Below are positions 53,051-62,157 of a DNA stretch of 64,000 bases, in pieces. A model generated the notes under the pieces. The model was not told the DNA's origin, did no database searches, and saw only the letters and a program-made list of their open reading frames with translations. Position 1 is the first letter of the stretch, and the number at the start of each line of letters is the position of its first letter. The position numbers were made by a program, and so were the translations under genes. This DNA is from Frigoribacterium faeni (GTDB lineage: Bacteria; Actinomycetota; Actinomycetes; Actinomycetales; Microbacteriaceae): contig NZ_BJUV01000002.1 in assembly GCF_007988805.1 (NCBI RefSeq), positions 1-64,000 on the forward strand. The letters run 5' to 3'.

Positions 53051-54244
53051 GTGGACACCTCGACACCGGCGACGACCATCACCCGCGAGAGCACCCCCGA
53101 GGAGGCGCTGCCGGACGACCTGCTCGCCCGCTTCCGCTCGCGAGCCGAGGTCTCCGACCGCGAGAACGCGTTCCCCGTCGACGACCTCGACGAGCTCCGC
53201 GACCGCGGCTGGCTGCGGCTCTTCGTGCCGACGGACCGAGGAGGCGCGGGTCTCGGACTCGAGGCCGTCGCGGCCCTGCAGTCCCGGCTGGCCACCGCGG
53301 CCCCGGCGACGGCCCTCGCCGTGGGCATGCACCTCGTCTGGACGGGCTGCGCCGCCGTGCTGCACGCACGCGGCGACCACTCGCTCGACCGGGTGCTCGA
53401 CGACGCGGCGCACGACGAGATCTACGCCTTCGGCGTGAGCGAGCCGGGCAACGACCTCGTCCTCTTCGACTCGGTCACCCGGGCCGAGCCCGACGGCACG
53501 GGCGGCTACCGGTTCACCGGGACGAAGATCTTCACCTCGCTGTCCCCGGTGTGGACCCGACTGGGGGTGTTCGGCCGAGACGACTCCGATCCGGACGCGC
53601 CGCTGCTCGTGCACGGGTTCCTGCACCGCGAGGACGGCGGGCACGAGTCCCTCGACGACTGGGACACCATCGGCATGCGGGCGACCCAGAGCCACACGAC
53701 GCGGTTGCACGGAGCACCGGTCCCCGCCGAGCGCATCGTGCGTCGTCTCCCGGTCGGCCCCAGCGCCGACCCCCTCGTGTTCGGCGTCTTCGCCGTGTTC
53801 GAGACCCTGGTGTCCGCCGTCTACCGGGGGATCGCTCGCCGTGCCGTGGATCTCGCGGTGGAGTCGGCGTCGATCCGCCGCTCCCGGCGGGCCGGCGGGT
53901 CGCCGCTGTCACTCGACCCCATCGTGCGATGGCGCCTCGCCGACGCCGCCATCGCGCTCGACGGGCTGGAGCCGCAGATCGACGCGGTGGCCCGCGACGT
54001 CGATCTCGTGTCCGACCACGGCGCCTCCTGGTTCCCCCGACTCGTCGGCCTCAAGACGCGCGCCACCGAGACGGCGCGAGCCGTGGTCGACCAGGCGGTG
54101 GCCGTCGAGGGCGGGGCCTCGTACCGATCGTCGTCCGAGCTCGGGCGCCTGCAGCGCGACGTGCTCGCGGGGCGGTTCCACCCCTCGAGCACCGACTCCG
54201 CGCACGCGACCGTCGCGGCGTGGCTGCTCGGCCCGGTCGTCTGA
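53051..54244 (+). CDS. Acyl-CoA dehydrogenase family flavoprotein
   Basis: A 397-residue acyl-CoA dehydrogenase-fold protein. The N-terminal helical domain contains LRDRGWLRLFVPTDRGGAGLG, the mid domain has FGVSEPGNDL and YRFTGTKIFTSLS, and the C-terminal helical domain completes the fold. No partner beta-oxidation genes are nearby. A flavin monooxygenase of the DszC/SfnB branch of this fold is an alternative to a true dehydrogenase. The GTG start at 53051 fits a leaderless message. Confidence 0.85.
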   Translation: MDTSTPATTITRESTPEEALPDDLLARFRSRAEVSDRENAFPVDDLDELRDRGWLRLFVPTDRGGAGLGLEAVAALQSRLATAAPATALAVGMHLVWTGCAAVLHARGDHSLDRVLDDAAHDEIYAFGVSEPGNDLVLFDSVTRAEPDGTGGYRFTGTKIFTSLSPVWTRLGVFGRDDSDPDAPLLVHGFLHREDGGHESLDDWDTIGMRATQSHTTRLHGAPVPAERIVRRLPVGPSADPLVFGVFAVFETLVSAVYRGIARRAVDLAVESASIRRSRRAGGSPLSLDPIVRWRLADAAIALDGLEPQIDAVARDVDLVSDHGASWFPRLVGLKTRATETARAVVDQAVAVEGGASYRSSSELGRLQRDVLAGRFHPSSTDSAHATVAAWLLGPVV

Positions 54245-54302
54245 CGAGCCGACCGGCGTCGACACGGCCGACGATGTCGGCGGTCCGTGTGAGGATGCTC
54301 GG

Positions 54303-55583
54303 GTGAGCAAACAAGACGGCAGCGGGCGACTCGTCACGACCGTCCCGACCGACGATGCGTCGGCACCGATCCTGCACGTCGACATGGACGCCTTCTTCGC
54401 CTCCGTCGAGCTGCTCGACCGGCCCGATCTCCGCGGCAAGCCCGTCGTCATCGGTCACCGCTCCGACCGCTCCGTGGTCACCGCGGCCACCTACGAGGCC
54501 CGCAAGTACGGCGTCAACTCGGCCATGCCGATGGCGGTCGCTCTGCGCCGCTGTCCGCACGCGATCGTCCTCGAACCCCACGGCGAGAAGTACCGGCACT
54601 ACTCGTCCATCGTCATGTCGATGTTCGACGACGTCACGCCGATGGTCGAGCGCCTCGGCATCGACGAGGCCTTCCTCGACGTCTCGGGCTCGATCCGCCT
54701 CCTCGGATCCCCCTTCGCCATCGCCACCGAGCTCCGTCGGCGCGTGCACGCCGAGACGGGTCTGCACTGCAGCATCGGCGCCGCGTCGACCAAATTCGTC
54801 GCCAAGCTGGCGTCGAGCGTGGCCAAGCCCGACGGGCTGCTCATCGTCCCGCACGTGCACACCCTCGCATTCCTCCACCCCCGCCCCATCAGCGCCCTCT
54901 GGGGCGTCGGCGGCAAGACCGAGCAGACCCTCACGAACCTGGGGCTCCGAACGGTCGGCGACGTCGCCTCGACACCGCTCGACACCCTCGTCCGCGCGGT
55001 CGGCGCCGCGGGCGGAGCGAAGCTGCACGACCTCGCCTGGGGTCGCGACCCCCGGGTCGTCACGACCGAGTCCGAGGAGAAGAGCGTCGGCCACGAGGTC
55101 ACCTTCGCGACCGACGTCACCGACCCCGACGTCGTCCGTCGCGAGCTGCTCCGTCTGAGCGACAAGGTCGGGGCGCGTCTGCGCGCCGGGGGAGTGAGCG
55201 GGCGGACCGTGGTGCTCAAGCTGCGGACGGCCGACTTCGCGACCATCACCCGATCGCGCACCCTGGCCGACCCGACCGATCTCGGCCGCCGCATCTACGA
55301 CGAGGTCCGATCGGTCTACGAGGCGACCGGCAAGCAGCACGAGCGGATCCGACTCGTCGGCGTGCGGATGGAGCAACTCGTGACGGGCGGGGCGGGAGGC
55401 CTCTCCCTCGGCCTCTGGGACGACGACGCCGGCTGGCGCGAGGCGGAGTCGACCATGGACGCCCTGCACGCCAGGTTCGGGTCGGCGATGCTGACCCCGG
55501 CCTCGCTGCTGCGACCACGATCCGCCCCGACCGCTCGGCGTGACGACCCGCCGACCGACCCCGGGTACAGTGGGGTCGAGTGA
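54303..55583 (+). CDS. dinB: DNA polymerase IV (Y family)
   Basis: A 426-residue DinB translesion polymerase. Catalytic acidic residues are in LHVDMDAFFASVELL (about 24-38) and LGIDEAFLDVSG; YEARKYGV and SIGAASTKFVAKLAS are palm/fingers motifs, and a little-finger domain follows. The C-terminus lacks a clear beta-clamp peptide. GTG start. I see no SOS box. It overlaps the helicase gene by four bases. Confidence 0.94.
   Translation: MSKQDGSGRLVTTVPTDDASAPILHVDMDAFFASVELLDRPDLRGKPVVIGHRSDRSVVTAATYEARKYGVNSAMPMAVALRRCPHAIVLEPHGEKYRHYSSIVMSMFDDVTPMVERLGIDEAFLDVSGSIRLLGSPFAIATELRRRVHAETGLHCSIGAASTKFVAKLASSVAKPDGLLIVPHVHTLAFLHPRPISALWGVGGKTEQTLTNLGLRTVGDVASTPLDTLVRAVGAAGGAKLHDLAWGRDPRVVTTESEEKSVGHEVTFATDVTDPDVVRRELLRLSDKVGARLRAGGVSGRTVVLKLRTADFATITRSRTLADPTDLGRRIYDEVRSVYEATGKQHERIRLVGVRMEQLVTGGAGGLSLGLWDDDAGWREAESTMDALHARFGSAMLTPASLLRPRSAPTARRDDPPTDPGYSGVE
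55566..55571 (+). promoter_or_regulatory. -10 element (TACAGT) before the helicase gene
   Basis: TACAGT lies within the dinB 3' end, eight bases before the helicase GTG, so the helicase may also have its own leaderless transcript. Confidence 0.4.
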
Positions 55584-57442
55584 GCACAGCCAACGCGTTC
55601 GACCCTGCCGGGGGTGACGACACCCGACACGACGACGGAACGCTCGACCTGACCGAGGTCGGCGTCTCGGCCGGCAACTCGGCCGCCGAGCATCTCTCGC
55701 CGGCGTTCCCCGAGCGGGCGGCCTGGGGCACGGCCAGCAAGCTGCGCGCCTGGCAGGCCGAGGCCCTCGAGCAGTACTTCGCCACCGACCCGGTCGACTT
55801 CCTCGCGGCCGCGACCCCCGGTGCCGGGAAGACCACCTTCGCCCTCCGCCTGGCCACCGAGCTGCTGTCGCGCGGCACCGTCGACCGCGTGGTCGTGGTC
55901 GCACCGACCGAGCACCTGAAGCGTCAGTGGGCCGATGCCGCCGACCGGGTCAACCTCCGGCTCGACCCCCTGTTCAAGAACGCCGACGTGACCTTCGGTC
56001 GGCACTACCACGGGGTGGCCGTTACCTACGCGCAGGTCGGGATGAACCCCGAGGTGCACCGCGCCCTCACCCAGGCCGGTCGCACCCTGGTCATCCTCGA
56101 CGAGGTCCACCACGGCGGTGACGCCCTGAGCTGGGGCGACGGCATCCGCGAGGCCTACGGCGCCGCCACCCGTCGACTCTCCCTCACCGGGACCCCGTTC
56201 CGGTCCGACACCGCACCGATCCCGTTCGTCACCTACCAGGCGGACGAGCACGGCATCCGCACCTCCCGGTCGGACTACGCCTACGGCTACGGCCGCGCGC
56301 TGGCCGACGGCGTCGTCCGTCCCGTGCTGTTCATGGCCTACGCCGGCCAGATGCGCTGGCGGACCCGCATGGGCGACGAGATGAGCGCCTCTCTCGGCGA
56401 GGCCGTCACGAAGGACATCACGGCCCAGGCCTGGCGGACGGCGCTGTCTCCTCAGGGCGACTGGATCCCCGCCGTGCTGTCGGCTGCGGACAAGCGCCTG
56501 ACGGAGGTCCGTCGAGGCGTCCCCGACGCCGGCGGCCTCGTCATCGCCACGGACCACACCGCGGCGCGGCAGTACGCCGCCGTGCTGCAGAAGCTGACCG
56601 GGGAGCGGCCGACGGTCGTGCTCTCGGACGAGAAGGCGGCGAGCGACCGGATCCAGGCGTTCTCCGAGTCCGAGAGCCGCTGGATGGTCGCCGTCCGGAT
56701 GGTGTCCGAGGGGGTGGACGTCCCGCGCCTCGCCGTGGGCGTCTACGCGACCTCGGCCTCCACCCCGCTCTTCTTCGCGCAGGTCGTCGGCCGGTTCGTC
56801 CGTGCCCGGCGTCGGGGCGAGACCGCCTCGATCTTCCTGCCGAGCGTGCCGAGCCTGATGGCCCTGGCCGGACAGCTCGAGCTCGAGCGCGACCATGCAC
56901 TCGACCGTCCGACGAACGCCGACGACGGACTCTTCGCCCCCGAAGAGGACATGATGGCCGCCGCGAACCGCGAGGAGAAGGCGTCGAGCCTCCTCGAGCA
57001 GCAGCCGTTCGAGGCGCTGGACTCCCAGGCGTCCTTCGACCGGGTGCTCTACGACGGCGGCGAGTTCGGCACCGGCGGCGAGATCGGCAGTCTCGAGGAG
57101 CTCGACTTCATCGGCATCCCGGGTCTGCTCGAGCCCGACGAGGTCCGCAATCTGCTGCGCCAGCGACAGGCATCGCAGGCCCGCCGCACGTCGAAGACCG
57201 GTCTGCCGACCGTGGCGGCGCCCGTCGAGACGGCTCGTCCTCTGTATCAGACGATCAAGGAGCAGCGTCAGGAGCTGAGCCGGCTCGTCTCGATCTGGTC
57301 GCGCCACTCCAACGAGCCGCACGGGCTCATCCACGCCGACCTCCGACGGATCAGCGGCGGCCCCTCGGTCGCTCAGGCGAGCACCGAGCAGATCCAGAAG
57401 CGCATCGACGTCCTGCGCGGCAGGATCGGCAACCGCAAGTAG
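55580..57442 (+). CDS. DEAD/DEAH-box (SF2) helicase family protein
   Basis: A 620-residue SF2 helicase. Walker A ATPGAGKTT is at about residues 78-86, the DEVH box at about 174-177, motif III LTGTPFRS at about 202-209, and motif VI QVVGRFVRAR at about 401-410. The first RecA domain is thus of the restriction-endonuclease R-subunit (ResIII) type. Residues 430-620 form an acidic and then basic C-terminal region that I do not recognise. No nuclease or methyltransferase lies beside it. Coupled to dinB, so a DNA-repair role is plausible. Confidence 0.88.
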   Translation: MSTANAFDPAGGDDTRHDDGTLDLTEVGVSAGNSAAEHLSPAFPERAAWGTASKLRAWQAEALEQYFATDPVDFLAAATPGAGKTTFALRLATELLSRGTVDRVVVVAPTEHLKRQWADAADRVNLRLDPLFKNADVTFGRHYHGVAVTYAQVGMNPEVHRALTQAGRTLVILDEVHHGGDALSWGDGIREAYGAATRRLSLTGTPFRSDTAPIPFVTYQADEHGIRTSRSDYAYGYGRALADGVVRPVLFMAYAGQMRWRTRMGDEMSASLGEAVTKDITAQAWRTALSPQGDWIPAVLSAADKRLTEVRRGVPDAGGLVIATDHTAARQYAAVLQKLTGERPTVVLSDEKAASDRIQAFSESESRWMVAVRMVSEGVDVPRLAVGVYATSASTPLFFAQVVGRFVRARRRGETASIFLPSVPSLMALAGQLELERDHALDRPTNADDGLFAPEEDMMAAANREEKASSLLEQQPFEALDSQASFDRVLYDGGEFGTGGEIGSLEELDFIGIPGLLEPDEVRNLLRQRQASQARRTSKTGLPTVAAPVETARPLYQTIKEQRQELSRLVSIWSRHSNEPHGLIHADLRRISGGPSVAQASTEQIQKRIDVLRGRIGNRK

Positions 57443-57458
57443 CCCGTACGATCGGATG

Positions 57459-57713
57459 ATGCTCGACGCGACCGGAGACCGACGCTGGCTCGTCCGACCC
57501 GCCGAGGACGCGCCTCCCGAAGCGCTGATCGAGCAGTTCGGCGGCGGCTATCGACTGTCGCGGTGGTCCCTCGTCGAGAGCGAGCAGGAGCCGCTCGGGG
57601 TCTACACCTCCGCCGAGGGGGCCGAGACCGCCTGGTGGCGCCACCTCGACCGGGAGCGCGGTCAGCGGAGCGGAAGCACGTCGGCGAGAGCGAGGCTCCT
57701 CGGCGACGCCTGA
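57459..57713 (+). CDS. Hypothetical protein, 84 residues
   Basis: A small soluble protein with no recognised domain. A TACGAT box (57447-57452) ends six bases before the ATG at 57459, supporting that start over the ATG at 57456. It has a Trp-rich core (RRWLVRP, LSRWSLVES, TAWWRHLDRERG). It lies 16 bases after the helicase and its 3' end overlaps the convergent gene by 52 bases. Confidence 0.6.
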   Translation: MLDATGDRRWLVRPAEDAPPEALIEQFGGGYRLSRWSLVESEQEPLGVYTSAEGAETAWWRHLDRERGQRSGSTSARARLLGDA

Positions 57714-58177
57714 GCCCGCGCCCCGCATGCGGGGGATCCGTCGACCCCGAGCCCGGTGGCCGATCCGGGCGCTGCGGAGCCCCAGATCGCCACGCCCGCG
57801 TCGGAGCATCCGAGCACATGGCGCACCGCGAGCCCCTGGCTCTCGCGCAGGTCGAGCAGGGACCGGCACCAGGCGGCGTCCGAACCGGTCGTCGACGCCG
57901 CACCCGGTCGTTCGACCACGAAGGCGAGCCACGCCACCCCGAACTCGGCGACGACCGCCCCGAGAGCCGAGCCCCAGGCTTCCACCGCGGAGGGCGACGG
58001 ATGAGCGGGGATGCCCTCGAGCGGCACCATCATCGGGAGCTGGATGCAGTCGGCGTCGAAGAACAGCGCCCAGAGCTGCGGGCGGATCGCGACGGGCAGG
58101 AGCTCGTCGACACGGGCGACGAGGTCGCCGACGTCGACGACGGGGCGATGGGGATCGGCGGGCGAGGTGCGGGACAT
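57662..58177 (-). CDS. Conserved-looking hypothetical protein, 171 residues
   Basis: Unrecognised. The N-terminal two-thirds looks like a folded cytoplasmic domain (LVARVDELLPVAIRPQLWALFFDADCIQLPMMVPLEGIP, split by me here only to name its region, about residues 18-56). The C-terminal 40 residues are Ala/Gly-rich and lie over the convergent gene. The ATG at 58177 has ggagg one base before it; a GTG at 58249 would add 24 residues of low-complexity sequence. Confidence 0.6.
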   Translation of the reverse strand: MSRTSPADPHRPVVDVGDLVARVDELLPVAIRPQLWALFFDADCIQLPMMVPLEGIPAHPSPSAVEAWGSALGAVVAEFGVAWLAFVVERPGAASTTGSDAAWCRSLLDLRESQGLAVRHVLGCSDAGVAIWGSAAPGSATGLGVDGSPACGARAQASPRSLALADVLPLR

Positions 58178-58271
58178 GCCTCCACGGTGCCCGTCCGACC
58201 GCCCGATCGAGGCGTCGTCCACAGCCGGGGCCCACCGGGGCGTCGTCACCGCCGGCTGGGGAGGAGCCCCG

Positions 58272-59321
58272 TCAGGGCCGGGTCACGAAACCCTTCTCGA
58301 CCATCCAGTCGAACGCGACGTCGGCCGGCTCCCGGCCCTCCACGTCGACGCTGAGGTTGAGCTGTCGGAGCTCCTCGTCGGTCAGCTCGGGAGAGATCCG
58401 GTCGAAGACGTCCGCGAGGTCCGGGTACTCGTCGAGGACGGCGGTCGAGAGCACGGGCGCCGCGTTGTACGCCGGGAAGAAGCCCTGGTCGTCCTCGAGG
58501 ACGGTGAGGTCGAGCGAGTCGATGCGCCCGTCGGTGGTGAAGACCTCGCCGAAGTTGCAGGTGCCGCGGTCGGTGGCCTCGTAGACGGTCCCGGTGTCGA
58601 GGATGCTGACGTTCCCGGTCGGAACGCCGTCCGCGTCGCCGAGCTCGAGGCCGTAGCGCTCGAGCATCGGAGCGAACCCGTCGGCGCGGGAGTTGAACTC
58701 CGCCTCGACGCAGAACGTGCGCTGGTCGACCGGGAGCGCCGCGATGTCCGACAGCGTCGCGACGTCGCCGAGCTCCGGGACGGCCTCGGAACGCACGGCC
58801 ATGGCGTAGGTGTTGTTGAGCGGCGCGGGCTCGAGCCACGTCAGGCCGTTGGCCACGTCGGCGTCGCGGACGGCCTCGTACTGCTCCTGCTGATCGGGGA
58901 TGCCGGCCGCCTCGCCGAGGTACGTGAGCCAGGCGGTGCCGGTGTACTCGTAGGTCATGTCGGCGTCGCCGTCGAGCATGAGCTGACGGACGGCGACGCT
59001 GCCCGGCACGTTCGTCAGGTCGGTGACCTCGAAGCCGGCGGCCTGGGCGGCGAGGACCGCGATCTTGCCGAGCACGAGCTGCTCGGTGAAGTTCTTCGCC
59101 GTCACGGTGAGCGAGGCGTCGTCGGGGAGACCCTCGATGGGCTCGATCGACCCCGGTGCGACGGCGGGGACGAACGCCGTCGCCGGCTGGAGGCCGCAGC
59201 CGGTCAGAGCGAGCAGGGAGGCCGAGGCGACGGCGCCCGCGAGTCCGAGGCGAGCGGTGCGCCGGCGACCCCGTCCGGGACGCGGGTCGGGAGACGGGGT
59301 CGGGCGGGTCGTGGGGGCCAT
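58272..59321 (-). CDS. Glycine betaine/osmoprotectant ABC transporter substrate-binding lipoprotein
   Basis: A 349-residue OpuAC/ProX-family lipoprotein. A Tat/Sec-like Arg-rich signal leads into the lipobox LTGC (Cys about 42). The binding-protein pattern TAKNFTEQLVLGKIAVLAAQ and ADMTYEYTGTAWL (aromatic cage region) marks the quaternary-amine group. It captures betaine, choline or similar solutes outside the membrane. It is the last gene of the four-gene transporter, three bases after the permease, with GAAGGGA as ribosome site. Confidence 0.93.
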   Translation of the reverse strand: MAPTTRPTPSPDPRPGRGRRRTARLGLAGAVASASLLALTGCGLQPATAFVPAVAPGSIEPIEGLPDDASLTVTAKNFTEQLVLGKIAVLAAQAAGFEVTDLTNVPGSVAVRQLMLDGDADMTYEYTGTAWLTYLGEAAGIPDQQEQYEAVRDADVANGLTWLEPAPLNNTYAMAVRSEAVPELGDVATLSDIAALPVDQRTFCVEAEFNSRADGFAPMLERYGLELGDADGVPTGNVSILDTGTVYEATDRGTCNFGEVFTTDGRIDSLDLTVLEDDQGFFPAYNAAPVLSTAVLDEYPDLADVFDRISPELTDEELRQLNLSVDVEGREPADVAFDWMVEKGFVTRP

Positions 59322-59324
59322 CGG

Positions 59325-60101
59325 TCAGAGTCCCTTCGGGCGGGCGACGTGTTCGACGACACGTCCCACCCAGTCGATGAGGAGGGCCAGGAGGGCGATC
59401 AGCAATGCGCCGGAGACCAGCACGCGCGGGAGGAAGAGGTTGACGCCCGTGGTGATGAGCAGGCCGAGTCCGCCCGCTCCGATGAAGGTCGCGAGGGCGG
59501 CCGAGCCCACCAGCAGCACGAGAGCGGTCCGGATCCCGGAGAGCATCACCGGGACGGCCAGGGGGAGCTCGACCTTCATCAGGACGGAGAGGGCGCTCAT
59601 GCCCATGCCACGACCCGCCTCGACGAGCCGGGAGTCCACGCTCTGCAGACCGATCATCGTGTTCCGCAGGACGGGCAGGACGGCGTAGAGCACCAGGGCG
59701 ACGACGGCGGCCCGGAACGAGAAGCCGAGCCAGAAGGCCAGCAGCACGATGAGGCCGATCGCCGGGGCGGCCTGGCCGATGTTGGCGATCGCCAGGACGC
59801 CGCCGCTGATGCGGACGAACGGCCGCCGGGTGAGGATGATGCCGAGCGGGATCGCGATGACGAGGACGATCACGGCCGACACGAACGTCAGCGCCAGATG
59901 CTCGCCGGTGTAGGTGACCAGGTTCGACGGGTTGAGCGTCGTGCGCTCGGCCGCCGAGAGGTCGGCGATCGAGAGCCACACGGCGAATGCCGCGAAGACC
60001 GCCAGGACGGCGACGGGCTGCGACACGAGACCCAGCCAGACCCGCGGTCGGCGAGGGGAGGCACCGGCACCCGCGGCGGGTGCGGTCGCGACGGAGCTCA
60101 C
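59325..60101 (-). CDS. Osmoprotectant ABC transporter permease
   Basis: A 258-residue permease with about six helices and the EAA-like loop VEAGRGMGMSALSVLMKVELPLAVPV. The extra N-terminal helix (VLAVFAAFAVWLSIADL) distinguishes it from the other permease of this transporter. The GTG at 60101 overlaps the ATPase stop by four bases and is chosen on that ground; the longer frame upstream lies in the ATPase gene. Confidence 0.92.
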   Translation of the reverse strand: MSSVATAPAAGAGASPRRPRVWLGLVSQPVAVLAVFAAFAVWLSIADLSAAERTTLNPSNLVTYTGEHLALTFVSAVIVLVIAIPLGIILTRRPFVRISGGVLAIANIGQAAPAIGLIVLLAFWLGFSFRAAVVALVLYAVLPVLRNTMIGLQSVDSRLVEAGRGMGMSALSVLMKVELPLAVPVMLSGIRTALVLLVGSAALATFIGAGGLGLLITTGVNLFLPRVLVSGALLIALLALLIDWVGRVVEHVARPKGL

Positions 60102-61384
60102 GAGCGCGCCCCGTCCGCATCGTCGCTCGGAGTCGGGCCGTCCTGCCGACCGGACTCGGCGGGCACCGCATCGAGGGGGCCGGTGTTCGTCCCGACGGGC
60201 GTGTAGTCGGCCGCGATGGCCGCGGCCTTGCGAGCCCGCGTGATGGCCTCCATCACCACCTCGACGGTGATGACGCCGATGAACGAGTCGCGCCGACCGG
60301 TCACGAGCGCCGCGCCGGCGCTGGAGACGAGCATCGTGTCGAGCGCGTCGTTCAGCGTGGCGCCGCTGCCGATGACCGGCAGGTCGGCGTCCACCGCGTC
60401 CGAGACCGTCACGACTCGCGAGAGCTGACGGGTGGAGGGCCACGCGATCGGCCGGTTGCGCTCGTCGACGACGACCGCGTGGTTGTGGCCGGCCGCCTTG
60501 GCGCGCGCGAGCACCTGCTCCCCGGACTCCCCGGGGGAGGCGATGACCGCCTCCTCGAGGTCCACATCGCCCACGCGGCTCAGCGTGAGCTGCTTCAGGC
60601 CCGCACCGGAGCCGATGAAGTTCTCGACGAACTCGTTCGCCGGCTCGGCGAGGATCCGCTCGGGGGTGTCGTACTGCACGATGTGGGCGCCCTCCGAGAA
60701 GACCACGATCCAGTCGCCGAGCTTCACCGCCTCGTCGAAGTCGTGGGTGACGATGACGATCGTCTTCTGCAGCTCGTGCTGGATGTTGATCAGCTCGTCC
60801 TGGAGTCGCTGACGGGTGATCGGGTCGACGGCGCCGAACGGCTCGTCCATCAGGAGCACGGGCGGGTCGGCGGCCAGGGCGCGCGCCACCCCGACCCGCT
60901 GCTGCTGACCGCCGGAGAGCTCGCGGGGGTAGCGGTCGCGATACGTCTCGGGGTCGAGCGACACCAGTTCGAGCAGCTCGTCGACTCGAGCGGCGATGCG
61001 CTCCTTCGACCAGCCGAGCATCTTCGGGACGATGCCGATGTTGGTCGCGACCGTCATGTGCGGGAACAGCCCACCCGCCTGGATGACGTAGCCGATCCGG
61101 CGGCGGAGCTCGTCGCCGTCGATGTCCGTCACGTCGTCGTCGCCGAGCACGATGCTGCCCTCGGTCGGCTCGATCAGGCGGTTGATCATCTTCAGCGTGG
61201 TGGTCTTGCCGCAGCCCGACGGGCCGACCAGCATGACGATCTTGCCGGCGGGGATCTCCAGGGTGATGCCGTCCACGGCGGGCTTCGCCTGCCCGGGATA
61301 GCGCTTCGTGACCTGCTCGAGACGGATGCTGCGGCCCGAGACCTCTCCGGTCGACGGGACGGCGGGGGAGTCAGTTCTGGACAC
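60098..61384 (-). CDS. Osmoprotectant ABC transporter ATP-binding protein with CBS domain
   Basis: A 428-residue OpuA/ProV-type ATPase. Walker A GPSGCGKTTT is at about residues 54-63, the signature is LSGGQQQRVGVARAL, and Walker B VLLMDEPFGAVDP. After the ABC module comes a CBS region (about 270-390, RVVTVSDAVDADLPVIGSGATLNDALD) that in OpuA senses ionic strength. A hydrophilic tail ends the protein. It overlaps both permease genes, 14 bases upstream and four downstream. Confidence 0.94.
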   Translation of the reverse strand: MSRTDSPAVPSTGEVSGRSIRLEQVTKRYPGQAKPAVDGITLEIPAGKIVMLVGPSGCGKTTTLKMINRLIEPTEGSIVLGDDDVTDIDGDELRRRIGYVIQAGGLFPHMTVATNIGIVPKMLGWSKERIAARVDELLELVSLDPETYRDRYPRELSGGQQQRVGVARALAADPPVLLMDEPFGAVDPITRQRLQDELINIQHELQKTIVIVTHDFDEAVKLGDWIVVFSEGAHIVQYDTPERILAEPANEFVENFIGSGAGLKQLTLSRVGDVDLEEAVIASPGESGEQVLARAKAAGHNHAVVVDERNRPIAWPSTRQLSRVVTVSDAVDADLPVIGSGATLNDALDTMLVSSAGAALVTGRRDSFIGVITVEVVMEAITRARKAAAIAADYTPVGTNTGPLDAVPAESGRQDGPTPSDDADGARS

Positions 61385-62021
61385 GGATACCTCGCGAGAT
61401 GGTCAGGCGGCCGAGGCCGACGAGCAGGAGATCGAGCACCAGCGCCAGGACGACGACGCCCACGACCCCGGTGACCACGGAGGCGAGCGCGTTCGCGCCG
61501 CCGAGTCGGGAGAGCCCCGAGAAGATGAAGCCGCCGAGTCCGGGACCGAGGCTGTAGGCGGCGACGGCCGCGATGCCCATCACCATCTGCGCGCTCACGC
61601 GCACGCCGGTGAGGATGATCGGCCAGGCCAGCGGGAGCTGCACCGTGACGAGGGTGCGGAACGGGCTCATGCCGATGCCTCGGGCGGACTCGAGCAGGGC
61701 CGAATCGACCTCGTTCAGGCCGACGACCGCGTTGCGGAGGATCGGGAGGGTGGCGAAGAACGTCACGACCGTGACGGCCGGCACGACGCCGAACCCGAGG
61801 AAGGGGATGAGCAACCCGACGAGGGCGAACGACGGCAGCGTCAGACCGACCGCCGAGATGCCGTTGGCCACGGCGCTGAGGCGCGGGCTGCGATGGACGG
61901 CGACGGCGACCAGGACCGCGAGCACCACCGCGAGCACCACGCATTGGACCACCAACGAGAAGTGCTGCCAGGAGGCGAACCAGATCTGGTCCCACCTCGC
62001 CGTCACGTAGTCGAACACCAT
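61371..62021 (-). CDS. Osmoprotectant ABC transporter permease
   Basis: A 216-residue permease with five or six helices and the loop LESARGIGMSPFRTLVTVQLPLAWPI. It begins the operon. The ATG at 62021 has gagggggcag upstream; a longer in-frame start at 62096 would add 25 Arg-rich residues before the first helix and is less likely. Confidence 0.92.
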   Translation of the reverse strand: MVFDYVTARWDQIWFASWQHFSLVVQCVVLAVVLAVLVAVAVHRSPRLSAVANGISAVGLTLPSFALVGLLIPFLGFGVVPAVTVVTFFATLPILRNAVVGLNEVDSALLESARGIGMSPFRTLVTVQLPLAWPIILTGVRVSAQMVMGIAAVAAYSLGPGLGGFIFSGLSRLGGANALASVVTGVVGVVVLALVLDLLLVGLGRLTISRGIRVQN

Positions 62022-62098
62022 CGTCGTCTGCCCCCTCGTCTGCCGCCGTGCGGCGGATCGATCGCGCCGAGGCCTGTCGGCACGGGCGAACGACACCC

Positions 62099-62104
62099 AC
62101 CCTA
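62099..62104 (-). promoter_or_regulatory. -10 element (TAGGGT) of the osmoprotectant operon
   Basis: TAGGGT on the minus strand, 77 bases before the permease ATG. The leader keeps a G-rich ribosome site. Confidence 0.45.
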
Positions 62105-62121
62105 ACGAGAGGGCCCGGACA

Positions 62122-62150
62122 GCGCCCGGACCGCGTCAGGGTCCGGGCGC
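62122..62150 (-). terminator. Terminator after the monooxygenase gene
   Basis: An 11-bp perfect stem (gcgcccggacc / ggtccgggcgc) with a 7-base loop, 7 bases after the monooxygenase stop. It separates that gene from the transporter operon. Confidence 0.75.
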
Positions 62151-62157
62151 GGCGGCA

